Below, one piece after another: positions 58,662-61,352 of a stretch of 61,352 nucleotides of DNA. Within the stretch, counting starts at the first letter, position 1, and every line of letters starts with the position of its first letter. Source of the stretch: JASLBX01 sp036374175 (lineage in GTDB: Bacteria; Actinomycetota; Actinomycetes; Jiangellales; Jiangellaceae); the NCBI GenBank assembly GCA_036374175.1, contig DASUUH010000047.1, forward strand, positions 1 to 61,352. The letters are read 5' to 3'. The position numbers and the translations under genes were made by a program. The notes under the pieces were generated by a model, which saw only the letters and a list, made by a program, of their open reading frames with translations, searched no databases and had not been told where the DNA came from.

Positions 58662-59885
58662 ATGCACACTGTCTCGATGACACGTCGTTGGGTGCTGCCC
58701 GCCGCAGCAGCCTTGATCCTCGCCGGCTGCGGGTCCGGCGAGAGCACCGGCGAGTCTGGGCCTACGCCGAGCGACACTGAGTCCAGCCCTGCGCCCGTCG
58801 CGCCCGCCTCGCCCACGGCGACGCCCACACCCGAGCCCGTGCCGCGTGAATTCACGATCGTGGCTACCGGTGACGTCCTGCTGCACGAGCGGTTGTGGAC
58901 CCAGGCGGAGCGGGACGCCACCGCGGACGGGGAGTGGGACTTCGCGCCCCAGCTGGAAGCGGTCAAACCCATCGTCTCCGAAGCCGACCTGGCCATCTGC
59001 CACCTCGAGACGCCGCTGGCGCCAGAAGACGGGCCGTATGAGGGTTACCCGGTGTTCTCCGGCCCGCCGCAAATCGTCCCCGCACTAGTCGAGACCGGCT
59101 ACACGGCGTGCACCACCGCGTCCAATCACACCTTCGACAAGGGCGGCAGCGGGGTGGACCGTACCCTCGACTACCTCGACGACGCGGGCGTGGCGCACGC
59201 CGGGGCCGCCCGCAGCGAGGACGAGGCGGCCGAACCGACACTGGTTGACGTCGAAACCGACGGCGGATCCGTGACAGTGGGATTGCTGTCGTACACGTAC
59301 GGGTTCAACGGGATCCCGTATCCGGATGGCGATACCTGGCGCAGCAACCTCATCGACGAGGCCGCGATCCTCGCCGAAGCGGAAACAGCTCGCGCGGAAG
59401 GTGCCGAGTTCGTCGTCCTCGCGTTGCACTGGGGCGATGAGTACCGGCACCAGCCGAACGAGCAGCAACTAGAGCTGGCACCTCGCCTCATCGAGAGCGC
59501 GGAGATCGACCTCGTGCTTGGACATCACGCCCATGTCGTCCAACCCCTCGAGTACTTCGACGGGGAGTGGATCGTCTACGGCATGGGCAACCTGATGGCG
59601 GCCCACCGCACTCCAGGTGAACCACAGAACGAAGGCCTGCTCGTACGGTTCACGGTCGCCGAGGACCTGGATGCGGAGAAGTTCGCCACGACCAGCGCCG
59701 AATATCTGCCGCTCCTGCAGACCGATGAGTTCCCGGTGGGTGTGGTCAACGTAGCGGCGGCCCTTGACGGTGGCGAGGCCGGAACAGCCTCGACCGCGCG
59801 GCTGGAGAAGGCCATGGACCGTACCACCGAGATCGTGGGCAGCCGGGACGCGTTCGAGCACGGCCTGCGCCTGCTCGACGACTAA
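58662..59885 (+). CDS. CapA/PgsA-family lipoprotein
   Basis: A 407-aa exported protein. The signal (RRWVLPAAAALILAGCGSG) ends in a lipobox LAGC; a Ser/Thr/Pro linker follows. The CapA metallophosphatase-like domain carries IVATGDVLLHERLW near 67, CHLETPLAPEDGPYEGYPVFSG near 112, TTASNHTFDKGGSGVDRTLDYL near 150, ALHWGDEYRHQP near 249 and DLVLGHHAHVVQPLEYFDGEWIVYGMGN near 285. Relatives assist poly-gamma-glutamate or capsule production, though many lack such a cluster; no pgsBC is nearby. ATG 58677 would also be a good start. Confidence 0.9.
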   Translation: MHTVSMTRRWVLPAAAALILAGCGSGESTGESGPTPSDTESSPAPVAPASPTATPTPEPVPREFTIVATGDVLLHERLWTQAERDATADGEWDFAPQLEAVKPIVSEADLAICHLETPLAPEDGPYEGYPVFSGPPQIVPALVETGYTACTTASNHTFDKGGSGVDRTLDYLDDAGVAHAGAARSEDEAAEPTLVDVETDGGSVTVGLLSYTYGFNGIPYPDGDTWRSNLIDEAAILAEAETARAEGAEFVVLALHWGDEYRHQPNEQQLELAPRLIESAEIDLVLGHHAHVVQPLEYFDGEWIVYGMGNLMAAHRTPGEPQNEGLLVRFTVAEDLDAEKFATTSAEYLPLLQTDEFPVGVVNVAAALDGGEAGTASTARLEKAMDRTTEIVGSRDAFEHGLRLLDD

Positions 59886-59967
59886 GCGATATCCCCACGA
59901 CCCGGCAGGCGTCGCACGGGTATTCTCACTCGGTCAGCTGACGATCGCTTTTGACAAGGAGACCGCC

Positions 59968-61352
59968 GTGGTCCTGCGGATGTCGACGCTGTTCGTGCGC
60001 ACCCTGCGAGAGGACCCAGCGGACGCCGAGGTGCCGAGCCATCGGCTGCTGGTCCGCGCTGGCTACATCCGCCGCGTCGCGCCAGGGATCTTCTCCTGGC
60101 TCCCGCTGGGCTACGAGGTATACCGCAACGTCGAGCGGGTCGTCCGCGAGGAGATGAATCGCGCCGGTTTCCAGGAGGTCCACTTCCCGGCCCTGATCCC
60201 GCGCGAGCCGTACGAGGCAAGCGGACGGTGGACCACCTACGGTGACGGAATATTCCGGCTCAAGGATCGCAAGGGCGCGGACTACCTGCTCGGCCCAACC
60301 CACGAGGAGCTGTTCACGCTGCTCGTCAAGGACCTGTACTCCTCGTACAAGGACCTGCCGCTGTGGATCTACCAGATCCAGACCAAGTACCGGGACGAAG
60401 CCCGGCCCCGGGCCGGCCTGCTGCGCGGACGTGAGTTCGTGATGAAGGACTCGTACTCCTTCGACGTCGACGACGCCGGCCTGCAGCGTTCTTACGATCA
60501 GCACCGCATCGCGTACATCAACACCTTCGACCGGCTCGGGTTGGACTACGTGATCGTCGCCGCGATGTCCGGGGCGATGGGCGGCAGCGCCAGCGAGGAG
60601 TTCCTCGCGCCGTGCGAGAACGGTGAGGACACCTACGTTCGCTGCACGAAGTGTGACTACGCGGCGAATGTCGAGGCGGTCGTCACACCGGTGCCGGAGA
60701 AGCTGACCTTCGACCACGTGCCGCCCGCACGTGTCGAAGACACTCCTGACACGCCGACCATCGAGACGCTGGTCGACCTGTCGAACCAGCGCGAAGACCT
60801 GCGCCGGTTCGACCGGGACTGGACGGCTGCGGACACTCTGAAGAACGTCGTCGTCATGCTGAAGCACCCGGACGGCCGGAGGGAGCCACTGGTTATCGGC
60901 GTGCCGGGTGATCGCGAGGTCGACATCAAGCGCCTCGAGGCCCAGGTCGGTCCGGCGGCGCCGGAGGCCTTCTCCGACGAGGACTTTACTGCGTACCCGC
61001 AGCTAGTCCGTGGGTACCTCGGGCCGCAGGTGCTAGGTGAAGCCACCGAATCCGGCATCCGTTACCTCGTCGATCCGCGGGTAGTGGAGGGCACGCGATG
61101 GATCACCGGTGCCAACATGCCGGGTCGCCATGTGTACGACCTCGTGGCCGGCCGTGACTTCGTAGCGGACGGGACGATCGAGGCGGCCGAAGTGCGCGAC
61201 GGCGACGCCTGCCCACAGTGTGACGGAACGTTGGAGCTGGCCCGGGGTATCGAGATCGGCCACATCTTCCAGCTCGGTCGCAAGTACGCGGCCGCGCTCG
61301 ATCTGAAGGTCCTGGACGAGAACGGCAAGCTGGTCACCGTCACGATGGGTTC
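59968..61352 (+). CDS. proS: prolyl-tRNA synthetase (5' part; runs off the window)
   Basis: A class II synthetase with 461 codons visible, truncated by the window edge. It shows LRMSTLFVRTLREDPADAEVPSHRLLVRAGYIRRVAPGIFSWLPLG (motif 1 region), LGPTHEELFTLLVKD, YRDEARPRAGLLRGREFVMKDSYSFD (motif 2) near 130-155 and GAMGGSASEEFLAP near 192, followed by the start of the INS editing insert (~230-390, with VIGVPGDREVDIKRLEAQV). GTG 59968 has AAGGAG 6 nt upstream. The 82-bp gap before it may contain its promoter (TATTCT at 59918). Confidence 0.97.
   Translation, partial: MVLRMSTLFVRTLREDPADAEVPSHRLLVRAGYIRRVAPGIFSWLPLGYEVYRNVERVVREEMNRAGFQEVHFPALIPREPYEASGRWTTYGDGIFRLKDRKGADYLLGPTHEELFTLLVKDLYSSYKDLPLWIYQIQTKYRDEARPRAGLLRGREFVMKDSYSFDVDDAGLQRSYDQHRIAYINTFDRLGLDYVIVAAMSGAMGGSASEEFLAPCENGEDTYVRCTKCDYAANVEAVVTPVPEKLTFDHVPPARVEDTPDTPTIETLVDLSNQREDLRRFDRDWTAADTLKNVVVMLKHPDGRREPLVIGVPGDREVDIKRLEAQVGPAAPEAFSDEDFTAYPQLVRGYLGPQVLGEATESGIRYLVDPRVVEGTRWITGANMPGRHVYDLVAGRDFVADGTIEAAEVRDGDACPQCDGTLELARGIEIGHIFQLGRKYAAALDLKVLDENGKLVTVTMG

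Overview
The window is GC-rich throughout, with GTG starts, 4-nt stop/start overlaps and dense operons. Gene content (DUF222-HNH gene, DUF2469, DUF4192, DUF2630, a GlgM-type glycogen enzyme, the MEP isoprenoid pathway, Ffh with a Gly/Met-rich tail) points to a chromosomal segment of an actinomycete. Something near Jiangellales/Propionibacteriales is my best guess, but the genus is not proven by what I can see.

Layout. 1-3.5 kb is a loose accessory stretch: a frameshifted integrase relic cut by the window edge, an ECF41-type sigma factor divergent from a COE-type NAD(P)-binding protein, a small membrane protein and a DUF1801 protein. 3.5-14.06 kb is a tryptophan/anthranilate catabolic island. 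A PaaX-family regulator, tryptophan 2,3-dioxygenase and a kynureninase-like enzyme run leftward. A luciferase-like flavoenzyme, a fused FAD-monooxygenase/OYE-type reductase, a creatininase-family hydrolase, an aryl-CoA ligase, an enoyl-CoA hydratase, a Rid-family protein and an acyl-CoA dehydrogenase run rightward. A palindromic operator lies between the two operons. The logic is Trp to formylkynurenine to kynurenine to anthranilate to anthraniloyl-CoA, then dearomatisation and beta-oxidation-like steps.

15.1-29.6 kb is core genome: ffh, DUF4192, an amidohydrolase, then rpsP-khpA-rimM-trmD-rplS-lepB-rnhB-DUF2469-yraN-yifB-dprA-xerC. This block is interrupted between DUF2469 and yraN by a leftward gene of visibly lower GC. 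It encodes a cholesterol-dependent-cytolysin-like protein that keeps the family core signature but lacks the cholesterol-binding undecapeptide and a signal peptide. After xerC come a secreted M23 peptidase, an inserted oligopeptide-type ABC transporter with a metallo-hydrolase (30.6-36.9 kb), and then the core rpsB-tsf-pyrH-frr-cdsA-rlmN run.

42.8-51.7 kb holds a DivIVA-VOC fusion protein, glgC and glgA (convergent), glpD, an aldehyde dehydrogenase, and two cell-wall/peptide hydrolases (M55 and S66). 51.7-53.9 kb is a DUF222-HNH gene with a LexA-type box and a frameshift. 54.0-61.35 kb is dxr, the site-2 protease, ispG, a GNAT protein, a CapA-family lipoprotein and the 5' part of proS.

Cross-cutting signals: three copies of a paired DnaA-box-like element (two boxes exactly 30 bp apart, same orientation) sit about 50-70 bp upstream of three unrelated start codons (DUF4192, yraN, M23). 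The rpsB leader holds three perfect small hairpins. Several starts look leaderless. No rRNA, tRNA, CRISPR array or intact insertion sequence was found, and no gene-free stretch exceeds about 300 bp.
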